Assembly: GCA_026686845.1 (NCBI GenBank)
Contig: JAIVEN010000015.1
Span: forward strand, 16,535,501-16,599,500
Reading direction: 5' to 3'
Source of the DNA: Adenanthera pavonina
Lineage: Eukaryota > Streptophyta > Magnoliopsida > Fabales > Fabaceae
Length of the DNA stretch: 64,000 nt
A program made the position numbers and the translations under genes. The notes under the pieces are model-generated. The model was not told the origin of the DNA and did not search any database. It was given only the letters and a program-made list of their open reading frames with translations. The stretch's first letter is position 1. The number at the start of each line of letters is the position of its first letter. Below are positions 1 to 14,000 of this stretch, in pieces.

Positions 1-45
1 TGGCTGCTACAGAAAAACCTAGATGCTGACATCCCTGTCAAGTAA
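1..45 (+). CDS. 3'-terminal coding end of an unidentified plus-strand gene (partial)
   Basis: Frame 1 is open from the window edge for 14 codons (ending ...DADIPVK) and stops at TAA 43-45; the other two plus frames hit stops within about 27 bases. A good splice donor (GGCAG then GTATGA) follows at 78-79, and a CTTGACAG acceptor-like site lies near 361-368, so there may be a 3'-UTR intron. The gene is convergent with the symplekin gene, whose stop is at 2039. The protein family cannot be named from 14 residues. Alternatively this is chance open sequence. Confidence 0.35.
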   Translation, partial: WLLQKNLDADIPVK

Positions 46-2038
46 TCCCCCAGGGATTCTACTGTGAGCGTTTGGCAGGTATGATTTATTTATTTATTTA
101 TCTTTTTTTTTTGGGTAATGTAGCATATTAAATCTTATTTGAAGTCTCAAGCAAATGCAAAATATTGTGCTTTTCTGTGCTAAATTATTTATCCTTATGG
201 GTACAAAGTAGAATAAAAATGTTAGTGACCTGTGGAAGAGCGTCCCTTTTTAAGCCACGGCGTTTCTAAATGTATCTCATCATCTCATTCATATATTCCA
301 AGAAATGTTTATAGATTTATGGCTTTTGTAGGGATCTAAAATGCCCTTTTTCTTTTTCGCCTTGACAGTTTGCCCAGAATTGATGTTGGTACATCTCTGG
401 ATAGATACTGCTTCAATTTTAGACCAGTGGCACCTCTGTGTTTTGTTCCCTGGCAAGATAGAGACAGGTTACTGACTTTGTTTCTGGAACAGAACAATAT
501 TCACTCGCGGAATCAAATTTTGTTCTTGTAAAGAATGTTACTATTTCTTAAATAGAGAGAAAAGGATCCCCCAGAGCATGGAAGGGGGGGATTATTGATC
601 AGGTTGCTTCAAGGGCATGCACACTACACAGCTATGTATTGGATGGTACTGGTGGCACTTTTGATGTTTGACAAAACTGTCGCTAATTGACCGCTTATGT
701 CAAAATTAGCAAGGGCTGCTCAAATATGGTTTCGGTAGAATTCTGGCTAAGTTGCACTACGTTCGTAGTTTTGATGAATATCCACCTAAATTGGTGTGAC
801 ATTATCAAGATTAATAAAAAAATATGAAATTTATAAGAAGTTTTACTATTCTAAGTTATAATCAGTAGAATTTATTTAATAAATTTTATGCAATTCATGA
901 AAATCACATTTAAATTTAATTATTGAAAAAGTCTCTCTGGTTACCATTAGAAAAAAAAAAGCTACTAAAAAGCATCTGAACAGCTTATTACATATGTATT
1001 TTCTGACAATAGGCATTTAGCCAGAAGCATACAGAGGACAAAAAGAAAATTTTGATCGGGACGGCAAAATCAAATTGCTGATATTGAATAGCGCTGGACA
1101 TCCTGGATACACACCCTCATATTACGCTTCCTGGCTTCTATCAAAAGAATTAGTACTTCGCCATCATGGCTTTAAATGGGTTAGAATACTAATACTACTA
1201 CTACTACCACCAATGATTATAACCAAACGACCATTTAGCAATGATTGTGCAGCAATGATTATGAAAGCATCACAATAATGATAATGGCGTTCAGTAACAT
1301 GTTCAGATGTTTTTGCTTTGAATAAGTACAACCTTCCCGGATTAAGATGACTTGTGCACAATTATCTATCTCGTTGTGACGTATCAGTTTGAGTTCTTTT
1401 CAAAACAATCATATTCGCACATGTTCATACCTAAAATAAACCAGCATCCATGCCCTTCTTAAATCTTCCATACATGAGGCTGCGAGGAAAGAGAAGAAAA
1501 AGAAAAGAAAAAAGGGGGGCGGGGGTTAAGCAGATACATCCGAGAGGGGCCTTAGAAGCTGAATTTTCTCCTTTACTCTATCAGTATGATGATATCCTTT
1601 GCGGAATGAATGGATTGACTAGGAAAAATTCTAGCATGTGGCAGGTTGAGATATGCTACTACACTACACAAGGATAGTGGTCATTCTTCAACATGCAGCA
1701 ACGAGGTATCAAAATTGGATGAATATGTTACAAGAAATGAGATAGAAACATAAAAATTGCTACTTATACACATTCCCTCGAGCAGACTAGGTGAATTTGC
1801 CGGAGCACTGGAATGGAGCTCTAGTGATGGTAACGTCTTGATATAATATCCCCAAAATAAGAGGGCCTTCTGGACTCTGCAAAAAAAAAGAGTCCGGTCC
1901 AAGTGATCAGTCACTGTATCAACTGTTCTTATTTATCTTTGGACGGCTGGAAACTCTGAGAAAGTGACCAATCTCCTCTATGCTCTACAATAGATTCAGC
2001 TGAGCCAATTATCAAAATTCCTGTCAGACTCTTAACTA
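46..2038. other. Convergent 3' flanks: probable UTRs and intergenic spacer
   Basis: No credible coding region. The left part probably holds the 3' UTR (and possibly a 3'-UTR intron, about 79-368) of the plus-strand gene that ends at 45. The right part, below 2039, should hold the symplekin 3' UTR. The small ORFs here have no recognisable domain and low coding character. Confidence 0.5.
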
Positions 2039-5000
2039 TCATGTCAGAGTTGCTCCATGAACTGAAGAACTTGTGTCAGAAGGGGCCACCGATGCTGACG
2101 GATGTTGCTGCATTTGTATTTCATTCGCAAGACCAAGAGCAACTAATGTTGATCTGTGCATGTGAAGATGAGTTAACTGAGAAATTTATACTACATTCTC
2201 TAACAATGCAAAGAATCTAAGACTGGAAAGTATCAATTTTAATAGCAAAATCAAATTTCTCTCGGATACCTCACTAGTTAATATACATATTTTATGCTTC
2301 AGGGTCCGTAAACCAAAAAATGATATCCAGCGGTCAACAATAATATACGATTGGTAAGATAAGAAAACTTGGTTACAACTTTTAAGTGAATATTTGCAGT
2401 TGCAAATGCAAATGATTCTTCTGTAGAATTACTATGACTTTTACCTTGGAAGATTGGGCGCCCAACAAAATCTAGAAATTGCTTTCAGTTGTGTTCTGTT
2501 TCATAGAATATAAAATGTAGAAAGGGGCAAAAATAGACTGGCAGATTTTAATGTTGATGAAAGGATCCATACATATTTAGGAAATAGACGGGATAAGCAT
2601 CTTGCAGGTAAATCTTCGAAAGCTCAGCTCAATGTCAAAGTTATTTCAGGTGCTCAAACAGGTATTGAATTACAGACTATCTATTCCCAACCTTTATTTC
2701 CACACAGCCATATCTAGAAAAGCTCACCTAGGTAGTGAAGATTTTACAGTGGGTTGACTGGCGTAAGAAGCAAGGGGACCTCTAAGATTTGCATGTTTGT
2801 TAAGAGCACTTTCCAGTTGTGGAGGTGGCAGCTGCATCCGGAACACAAAAAACAGGTTGAATCTTCAGGATAACAAATTAACAAGATGTTATGCAAGTGA
2901 ACAAAACAATACCTGCAATAATACATGGAAAGAACGTGGCTGAGTCTGATATACACATTTTAAGAAACCAACCCAAAGTTTTGGCATACGCCACACCTGC
3001 AGTAAGAATAAAAGTAATCAATTAGTTGTCCAATTTGTTGTTAACCAGTGGCGTTAAAGAGTCAAGGTTGAACAAATCAATCAATCAAGCAAGCTTACCT
3101 GTTTACTCACAAGTTTTGATAGTATCTCCATAACAAAATCAACCTAGAAATAGACATAAATATGACAATTGTAAGTACAAGTCTTCGCTATCTCATACCT
3201 CATAAAGACATTGAGACATTAAAAACCAATCTTTTAAAGAGTTGACAGGTGTCCAAAATGGTAAAGAGTAGGCCTTGTGGTTGAACCAAGAGTTCAAATA
3301 GGTTTAATAATTTAGCATATATAAAAAATAATTACCGAAATGAATAAGCACATTGACAAAAACAGTGAATCTAAATGTTTCTATAATAAGTTAACAGTTC
3401 CATAATAGATATAAAAATATGCTCAATAAGCTCCCATAGTTGAAAAGACCCCATTACAAATTAGGAGACAGTCTTCATTGAAAATATCTGATACAAATAA
3501 TAACATTAGCCTTATCCCACTATATGGGGTCGGCTATATGGATCATATGACGCCAATGTGCTCTATCAAACACCATCTCCTCAAATAAATCATTTCTCAA
3601 AAGATCATTTTTTATAACTTCCCTTAGTGTTCTTTTTGGTCTTCCTCTACGCCTTTTAATAGGGCTCCAAGCCATTTGATCAACTCTCGTCACTGGCTCT
3701 TCTTGTCCTCTTCTTTGTACATGACCAAACCACCTTAAACGATTTTCCACTATTTTCTCCTCGATAGGTGCTACTCCAACTTTCCTTCGTATACAGTCAT
3801 TTCGTATCTTATACAATTTTGTATGACCACACATCCATCTCCACATTCTTATCTCTGCTACTCCCATTTTATGCTCTTGTTGTTCTTCCAAAACTCAACA
3901 TTCACTACCATATAGCATCGCTGGGTTTATAGCTGTTCAGTAAAATTTTCCTTTAAGCTTAGTAGGTACCTTACGGTCACAAATAACTCCTGATGTTTTC
4001 CTCCACTTTAACCACCCAGCTTGTATCCTATGCATAACATCCCCATCAATTGCACCATCACTTTGTAAAATCGACCCAAAATATCTAAACTTTGACACTT
4101 TTGGAATGGTTTGCTCTTCAATTTTTACCTCTGAATCATTTCTAATTGGCCTCTTATTAAATTGCTAATGCATATATTCCGTCTTACTTCTACTAAGGTG
4201 GAAACCTTTTGATTCCAAAGTGTGTCTCCATAACTCAAAACCTCTTCTCTTGAGTCCTCAATTAAAACCATATCATCCGCAAAGAGCATACACTTTGAAA
4301 TTTCTTCCTATATATGATTTGTTAGAACATCCAAAACCAGATCAAACAGGTATGGACTCAAAGAAAATCCTTGATGTAAGCCTATCATTATAGGAAAGTC
4401 CTTTATTACACCTTCAGGGGTTTTCACACTTGTTGTTACCCCCTCATACATATCCTTTATGACCTGAATATAAGCCACACGGACACCTTTCTTCTCCATT
4501 ACTTTTCACAATACATCTCTTGGTACTCTATCATAGGCTTTTTCCAAATCAATGAAAACCATATGCAGGTCTCTCTCTTTACTCCGATATCTTTCAATCA
4601 AACCTCTTAATAAATAAATAGCCTCTGTTGTAGACCGTCCTGGCATAAATTCAAATTGGTTTTCCGAAATACGAGACTCTTTTCTGAGTCTATGCTCAAT
4701 CACTGTTTCCCAAAGTTTCATGGTGCGACTCATGAGTTTTATCCCCCGATAATTAGCACAATTCTGAATATCCCCCCTATTCTTGTATCTAAGAACTAGA
4801 GTGCTCTTTCTCCATTTCTCTGGCATTTTCTTGGACCTTAAAATTTTGTTAAATAACTTAGTGAGCCACAAAACCCCCTTCTCTCCTAAGCACTTCCAAA
4901 CTTCAATAGGAATACCATCAGGACCAATAGCTTTACCATTATCTATTCTCTTAAAAGCTTCTTTTACCTCTTCAACCCGAATCCTACGATAGAAGTTCAA

Positions 5001-8000
5001 ATTGAGATCATCTTCATAAATTGTTAATCCTTCGGTATCAATAGTCATATCCAATCCACAATTGAAAAGCTTATAAAAGTAGCTCTTCCATCTTTCTTTA
5101 ATATCATCATCTGTGACCAAAATTTTTCCTTCCTCATCCTTAATGCAACTTACTTGGACCAAATCTCTTGACTGTCTTTTCCTTCTCTTGGCAATTTTGT
5201 AAATATTACTTTCACCATTCTTCGCTCCTAAATCCTGATAAAATTCCTCAAAAGCTTTAAATCTAGCCTCGCTCACTGCTTTCTTAGTCTCCTTTTTAGC
5301 CAACCGATAACATTCCAATTTTCATCGTTATTGTACAAATGCAAGACTTTGAAACACTCTTTCTTATATTTGACCTTCTCTTGTACACTCTCATTCCACC
5401 ACTAAGATTTTTTATCTTTAGGTCCAAAACCTTTGGATTCACCCAATACTGCTTTAGCGGTATCCCTGATTCTTTTAGCCATCTCATCCCACAATATGTT
5501 AACACCTCCTTGCGAGTTCCAATTACATTCTTTCATAACTTTTCTCGTAAATATCACTTGTTTCTCACCTTTTAGTTGCCACCACTTAATCCTAGGATTT
5601 AAGGCTTTTCGACTTTTTATAAGAGAAGGGAAGGGAAAGGTAGATCAATATTAGCCACCCTTTTCAAGACATCACTTCTTTGGAAAGAAATGTGGACTCA
5701 AGAAGCACCACTCATCATAGATCACTAAGAACACCTTTAAGATACTGATTACCACATATTAGTCACCAATGTTCTACGTCCTCCTCAAGATTACTTAAAT
5801 ATCCACAAAATTACTCCTTCATGAATAAGCCAGCAAATACAAGGATTAAGGAAAGACATTGGTTGAATCATCTGCTCCAAAATTGATGTGTGATGTGTCT
5901 ATTTTATACTTATAAAATACCCATATTTGATATAGTTTTTGTTGAAAAATATTAAGTTTTGATGTCAAAATTTCATGATTCTATTTAAATTGAGATATAT
6001 TTGCATTTCAGGAAAAATTGAAGGACAAATGGTGATTTTAGAGTGAAAGAAGAAGACAAGAAGACACAGGAAAATCCATACGGTCCCCATTCATCACCCT
6101 CACCCGGCCGCGAGTGAGGAGGCGTGGGCAGTAACAGATTTACGAGTTGACCCGGCGCCGGGTCAACCAAGGCTGTACATCACCCAACGCCGGGTGAATC
6201 ACGAAGAGGCATTATCATGTTAATCACCCGGCGCCGGCTGGAGAAAAATAGCATGATACGGTGCCGGGTGAATAATCTTTCAGTAAAATTTGATTATTAT
6301 ACTAGGGGCGTACGAAATAGATATATATATATATATAAGTGGAAGGACGATGACGATCACTATTCTGAACCCTAGAAGACTAATTCCAAATTCTCTGGAG
6401 CTAAAGAAGTGTATTCTGAAGGCAAATCTGAGAGGACTGAAGGCGTAGTGAGGCTGAATCTTTCTATTCTTCCACTAGTTTTCTTTCTTTAGATTTTGTT
6501 CAGATGATTTGGGAGATTATTTTTATGTTGAATTTAAGAACCATGTTTATGCGTAACTAATTTTCTCAGTTAGGGATAAGGATGTAGTCTAACTGGAATT
6601 GATTAGAGTTTACTCTGGATTTTGATTCTTGTTTATGATTGAATTTTTCCAATATATGTATGTTTGATTATATCTATCTCTTCTGTGCTTTATTGGGAAT
6701 TTTATGATTGGCCACCATAAAATTCATTCTGTGGGTAAACTTGATAGACTGAAAGGTGAAAAGTGAGCCTAAACCTAGAGAGATATACATAAACAATAAT
6801 TCTAGAGATAGAATTAGAGGTTTCTGGTGACTTTAGTTATAACTTCAAGATTTAATTAGGAATTTTAGTTGCACGAGAGTGAATTAAAATCTGATTAAAT
6901 ACAGACTAATTGACTGAAAGGTAATTAGGATAAATTAGAAATAACTGTCACTATAATTATAAGGAGTCAAGTTAAGAGTAACTTTAGTTGTTCCAGGAAG
7001 ATGAAACCCAACTCCCTAACGCACTTAGTGATTGATTTAAACTCAAACCCTTGCTTTTATTATTAATTTCTCTTAGTTTAGAATTTAATTAACGTTTCAC
7101 AAATTGTTTACTCTGACTGAAATTATTTAATTAAGTAAATCATAACTTTCCTTGGGTTGGACCTCTGGAGACTTTTTATTACTACGATCGACCCTGTACA
7201 CTTGCAGGATACCGATCAATGTGTACCACATGTTTATTCACCATAACACGTCTACTAAAAAGCATTCAACTTCTACCATTACTTTTAACAATTTTAACTC
7301 AAGAAATGCATAAACACTAGCAGCAATAAACAAGCACAAAAACATGCAATAAGAAATTTACCAGTACTGGAAAAGCATCAACTGCTTGAATAACTGTTCT
7401 CATGAAAAGTAGAGGCAATGGAGTTTGATCAACCTGAAAATTTTAACAATAAGATTCCAACAATCAAATTGCAATACATCTGGAAATTTCTGTTGACCAG
7501 ATTGAATCTACTTACCATCAGGTTTAATGCCTTTGCCAGAACCTGTTGGGTAAACACTGTACGTTGCTCAAAACAAGCTGTGCAAGCATCAGTTATCTGA
7601 TAATGCAAGACAAATAGATAAAATTTGAGAAGTCATCACTTATGATTTCTGAACTTCAATTACTAAATGCAACTAACTTAGATGATAAGAATGACAAAGC
7701 AAAGCAAGGATAATAGTGGTTTCATTCTTCAACTCTTAAGGATAACCAAATCAGAACTACATTCTAGAACTCAGACTATGGTATAGCCAATCACAACCTG
7801 ACTAGAGGTTCAATGCACAATATCATAAAAAAAACTACCATGACAAGTAGAAGGCAGCTAAAGAGATGCAAAATTTTAAAAAGGGAATTAATACATTTTG
7901 AGACATAATATTTTACTAGAAAATGAACCATTAAGAGAAAAAAGTTGGTGTACAGACTAGCCATAAGAAAGAACAGTAAACTGTTTACTGCTGCATACAA

Positions 8001-11000
8001 TTAAAGTTGAACTCATTGGGCTTTGATAGAAGCGAAGGCTAACAATCTCCATTCCCCAGGAATAAAGGAATATGAAAACGGGAGTTGTTCAAGCGTTAGA
8101 ATACCAGCACTAACAGCATCAGCCTTAACAAACCCAAAAATATATACACACTACCACTATGACATGCATTCTCAGAAAAAATATGTCAGTTGAAATCACA
8201 GTCTTCACCAACTCAAATACAATCTACCTGACCTAACACCATAGTAACTGTCAACCAGGTTAAGAAACCATTAGTTGACACTTCCCATAATAACAAGCAT
8301 TCAGTATGAAGTCCAGATAATAAACCAAACTAATTTTTCCTGCAGATATGAGACATCAAAAGTCTGATAAGGACACCACATGCAGCAAGAGGGAAAGTTG
8401 AAAGAGGAAGAGTCTGCCAGCCAGACAAAATTGGAGCTTTCTTGTTGAATACATTTAGCTTTTGTCTCCAGAAGGGGGGAGAGTGGGGGTAGAGAGGGAA
8501 GTCATGAGGCGTAATAAGAGTAGTAATTTACAAAGACAGAAACATGCCTTCTTAAGTGCAATGCCATCTTTCTCAGGAACAATTCCATGGATCGCAACCA
8601 ACACTTCTACAGGTGTCAAAGCTGGACCTGTATGAGCTGAACCCTGCCATAAACAATGTAAATGTTGAGCATATCTAGATGAGAAAGATAAACAGCAAAT
8701 GAAAAGTTCAATGATTTGCTTTTCAAACTTTAGTTTTCACTGAGACAAAATCCCACTGTAAAAATTCAAAATACAATTACAGCCCCATGACTCAAGCTAA
8801 CCTAGAATAGGCATAAGAGATACAAAATATGAACTTCAGTTCAAGCCTTCGCATTTACCTGTAGTACATGAGCAAGTGCCATTTGGAACTTCTCCAATGG
8901 AAGATCAACTAACCGAGGGAATATTGGTAAAACCTGCTACCATTAAGTAATTAAAGTTTAACTCAGTAAACATTGACCACATGAAAACACAACCAGCTGA
9001 TATATCACAATTAAATTGGCAATATGCTTTTTTTTCAAATTTCTTACATATAGCTTATGGAACAGAGCAAGATGAAAATTGCATCTATAAATAAACCAAC
9101 AGAACTCAATTTTCTCCAGTTATAAAAACGCCAATTTACAGACCAAACTAGCTGAAGATTATAAATTCAAAAAATTAATATAATTTTACAAAAATAACCA
9201 CTGGATATTTATATTTGACATTGGACTGAGAATTGAGAATTTACCACACAACGAATTAATGAAATTTAACAATGAGCTCTGTATCATCGGGTAAATGTTA
9301 TGGATAGGTCTGTGCATCATTTGGTAGCAGGTATCCAGAGGTTAAATCCTTAATAAAAGAATTTTCTAGTCATGTATACACTTTATCATGATTCCTGAGC
9401 ATGGTTGGAAGTTTTGTGATTTCCATCATTCTCATGAGAACTTCTTGAACTTTTTTCAGGCCAGAGGAGGAAGAAGATTGTCTGTAATGTGGAAGGAACT
9501 AATGTTTTTTGTGTGTTTAAATAGAAGAGTCAGCTCTTTAATTTCCTAATTTAGGGTCTTCTATTTCCAGCTCTAATGCAGGTCCTTCTCTATATTCTGT
9601 AATATCAGCCAGATTCTTTGAGACTGGCCCTCTATGTATTTGAATTACTTAGGAAAAAGCATTGGAGAGTAACGTTAATATTCTGGCCTTCTTTCATCTC
9701 TTTTCCCTCTTTTCTTTACTTAACATAGAAAATGAGGTGAATGCAGCTTGCTAGCTGGCAGATTATATGTACAGAAAAGGTAAATAAGAGGAAAGTCATG
9801 AATTGACCTCATTTTTGGAAAGCGATGGAAGCAAGGGAACAAGAATTGAAACATCCTGCAGCACAGAACTAGCATAGATAAATATATAATCCAAAAGTCA
9901 TAGAATCGGAGAACTTGGGAATGCCTTCAATAGTTACTCATAAGGCATACCCTTAATTTAGTTTCATATAAATGCTTAACAGTAGCTATCAGATCAGAAG
10001 TTGGTGTCGTTTCCTGAGTCAATATTTGCAGCACCTTCAAGAATACAAACAACATTATAATCATTTATTTCATACTTGAAAAAATCTAACTCTTCCATAG
10101 AGCGAAATAGCTGTCATCAATATTGAGAGCAGGAAGCTACCAGTGTCAGAAGACTTTCACTTCCTTGTGGTGGATCAGATATAATATGGAGCATTTTAGA
10201 ATATGATTGTCCCAAGGCCCTCAAGAGAATAGGAATGTGACGATGAATGGCCTGCATGTACCAAATAGATCAGGTCAAAGCATTAAACCAAAAACTAGCG
10301 CTGCAAATTATAGTTTAGAAGTAATATCACAATGTCTATTGCTTTGTATGAGTTGTCTTTCTTCATTCTCACGGGTGTATTTGTATAATGCCCCAAGTAG
10401 TCACATCAACAAACCCATACTCAAAATCTAATGCTAACATATAGAATTAAATCAGAGCAATGTGATACAATTCTTAATCACGCAGCCCAGGGAAAAATCA
10501 AACATTCATCATGGATGTTTGAGTTTTAGGAAAAGAGAACTGTTAACATCCCATTATATGAAAATTAAATAAGGACCAAGGATACAGATTTTCAACCTCA
10601 TTGGCTGTATCTAAACAATAATAATGAAAACAAAATGAAATAACACCTGCTTTACAGTTTTCGGGGATCGCCCATAGACATCAAAGATAATCTGAAGAAG
10701 ACTGGGTTTCTGCAAGGATTTTAAATAATGTTTGGTGTCAAAAAAATAGATAAAAATTCATTGTCAGGCTCTAAGCCGTATACAAAGAAGTACAAGTTAA
10801 ACAAACCTTTGTGCATAAAGCAAAAAACAGAGATATGAGACGTTGAGCTTCAGAGAATGACACAGATGCGACACTTGGAACCACTGATTTAGCATTTCTA
10901 GTGGGGTCATTTTCAGAGGAGGTGGACTCTGAAACTTGCAATGGACCTGGTTTTTCCTGACTTTCAACCTGTGAAAAACAAAGGTCATTAACTGTAGATA

Positions 11001-14000
11001 ATTAATTCAACTAATTAAGAATACTGAAGAAAAAAAGTCCTCAAAAGTAATGGAAAAAAGATGCAATACTTCAAAACGTGTTACTGGCTGTTCACATGCA
11101 AGACACATTTACAATTATGACAACAGCACGACCTGTTCTACTGTGTTACAGAAACCCATGCCTTATTGCAAAGTTCAAACGAATCAAGAATGGCAAAATT
11201 GGTAGAAATCACTTTAAAGCAGTCATTTCAGTAGAGAATAACCCGAAGAGACAATAAAGGAGGAGATTGAAAAAGAATACAAGAATTAAACCTCTGGATC
11301 AACTCCATGCTCAATGGGTCCAGATTCTGAAAGACCTTTATCTACAGCAGACAAAAGCATTTGTTTTGCAAACTGTTCAACATCTTCTGATATATAGCTA
11401 AGCTGATAGAGTTTGTTTGCCACCTATCCAACATACACAAAAAAAAAAAAGGCTCGCAGTTACCTTATGAATTGATAGAGTGATAGAGTCTATCTGACAG
11501 ATTTCATACAACCATAAGTTTATATACCAGTCGAATAGCTTTTGTTCGGATCTCATCCTGGGGATGAACTGCACACTGCCATATTGAAATGAATATATTA
11601 GTCCCATATAAGAAATGGAAATAAGTAGTGTTGACTCCACATAAGAATATATTTTAATCCTTCATTTCATTTTTCTTCGAAATACAAAAACAAAATTGCT
11701 ACAATTGGTCAAATAGCAGAATATGTTTGCAGAAGTTGGCCATTTTCACAGTTGACACTGCAGTGAGGAACTTGGTACCGAGTTAAGAGGAAAGTAAAAC
11801 AGCTTTCATTTTGTTTTGACAAACACTTGACAGGCCTTTTCAGATGCAGACTGGGGTAGTGATATTGATGATCGCAGATCTACCACTGGTTTTTGCACTT
11901 TCCTAGGTCCTAATCCTATTACCTAGGAAGCAATCTGTAGTTTCTCACTCCACCACTGAAGCAGAATATCGAAGTTTGGCAGATGCTGTTATGGATGTTT
12001 TATGAGTCAATGCCTTACTTTCTGAAATGTTCATTACCGTTGTAGGAACACCTTGTATCTGGTGTGATAATTCAGGCACTGCAAATCCAGTGCTACATAT
12101 GAAAACCAAACATGTTGAATTAGATCTTCACTTTATTCGAGAGAAGGTAGCAGGAGGAGTTCTACAAGTCAACTATGTTCCTTCTACTGAACAAGTAGCA
12201 GACTTATTGACAAAAGCTTTGTCGTTTCATGTTCTGGTGCATCTTCGTGAGAAGATTGGAGTTATATCTCTTGAAGACTTGATCAACAAGGATGATTAAT
12301 CATCCTTCCAGATATGTTTTCTAGCTGTTGCTTATTTGTCTTTATTTTTCTTACTTCAGTAGGGGGAATGTTAGTATAGTATATGTTATGTATTGAGCCT
12401 AAGCCCAGGCCCATTACTAGATGCTTCCATTTAGTTCTGATTAGTTCTACACTTAGACTCTTAGAAAGTCTAACAATCATCTATAAATACATGTACTGTG
12501 ACTTGATTCATTGAACGAGAAGATCGATACACTTCTCTAGACTCTAGATACTCACTTTTTTTTTTGGGACTACAGTGGAAAACAAACTCATAGATGGAAA
12601 ACTAATTAAAGTCAAAAAAAAGACATGATGAAACACCTTAAAGCATGTGGGGAAACATCTAATATATGATCATTACAATAATCTACAAATAAAAAAGCAT
12701 GAAATTTGCATCAAAGTAGTGTAAACAACATCCTGAAACGATGAAAAAGTTAATGTCACAATTGAAGACAATGAAAATAATTATACAATAGATTAATCAA
12801 ACCAACCAGCAATATGCTTGCACTTAACAAATAAGAGAAAAAGGAGAAAATGGAATAGATTAATTATACTATAGATTAATCAAACCAACCAGCAATATGC
12901 TTGCAATTAATAAATAAGAGAAAAAGGAGAAAATGGAGGAAAAAAATCAGCTCATTCAAATAAATGAAGAGACCTTTATCAATGAATGGCTATATGGAAA
13001 ATTGAGAATTTAGCCCAATATCTTAGTAATTTGTAATGCTCACAAACAGGACACAAATGGTTTCATCCACATTTATGAAAATAAGAATTCTTTTCTTCTT
13101 ACTTTGCTACAAATATTAGCATAACCTCTGTTGAAAACCCAATTCACTGCATTAGTCATAAGATGGTTTTCATACTTAATGACAACAACATATGCTATCC
13201 CCATGTTAGGCAAGATTCTGCTAGTTGAGAGACTCATGAATGACAAGTTACCTTTAATGCTATATCTAAACAGGCCCGCCGATACTGTGGACGTCCCAAT
13301 ATCAAACTCCAGATCGCACCGAGGCCTTGAGTTACACGTTCAATGTCACGGACAATTTTACCATGATGATCAATCACACCAGAATAGCAGAGATCATTCA
13401 AAATTTTCAAGGCAGATTCTGGCAGAACTGGGACTTCACCTAGAAGTCTACTAAAAGATTTGTCTGAAGCTGGGAAAAACTCCAACAGGGATTTGGACTG
13501 GAAGGAAACAATAGAACCAAATTTTCTCAGAAAAAATTAAATATAAAAGAATTTAGTGATCAAATAAGGCCAAACACACTATAATGTGCCTACCACTCCC
13601 AAGAGAAAATTTTCATACAAAGCAGCAGATGAAGAGTCCGGAATTGAATCTAGTATAATGCGGGAGTGCAGATGGTACAACACATGCAATACAAGTTCAT
13701 GCCCCTGCAAATCCATTTCATATATTATGTTAGCAATATGAGAAAACTCAAACAGAAACAAATCAAAAGTGATATTTGTTAAACAGAATGATGGTCTCCA
13801 TCCATAACCATTAAAATGATGAACAACTGTTGAGATGCTGGCAACCCCCATCATACGCAGATTTGGCAACTTAACCAGGACTAATGCAACCCTCTATGAT
13901 ATAATTATTTAACTAGATAAATTATATTGCTCAATACGTGTTTCTAAGTTCCCACAACATCAAAGCTCCGGCTTTATCTTACAAGCAGTAATAAACTCTG

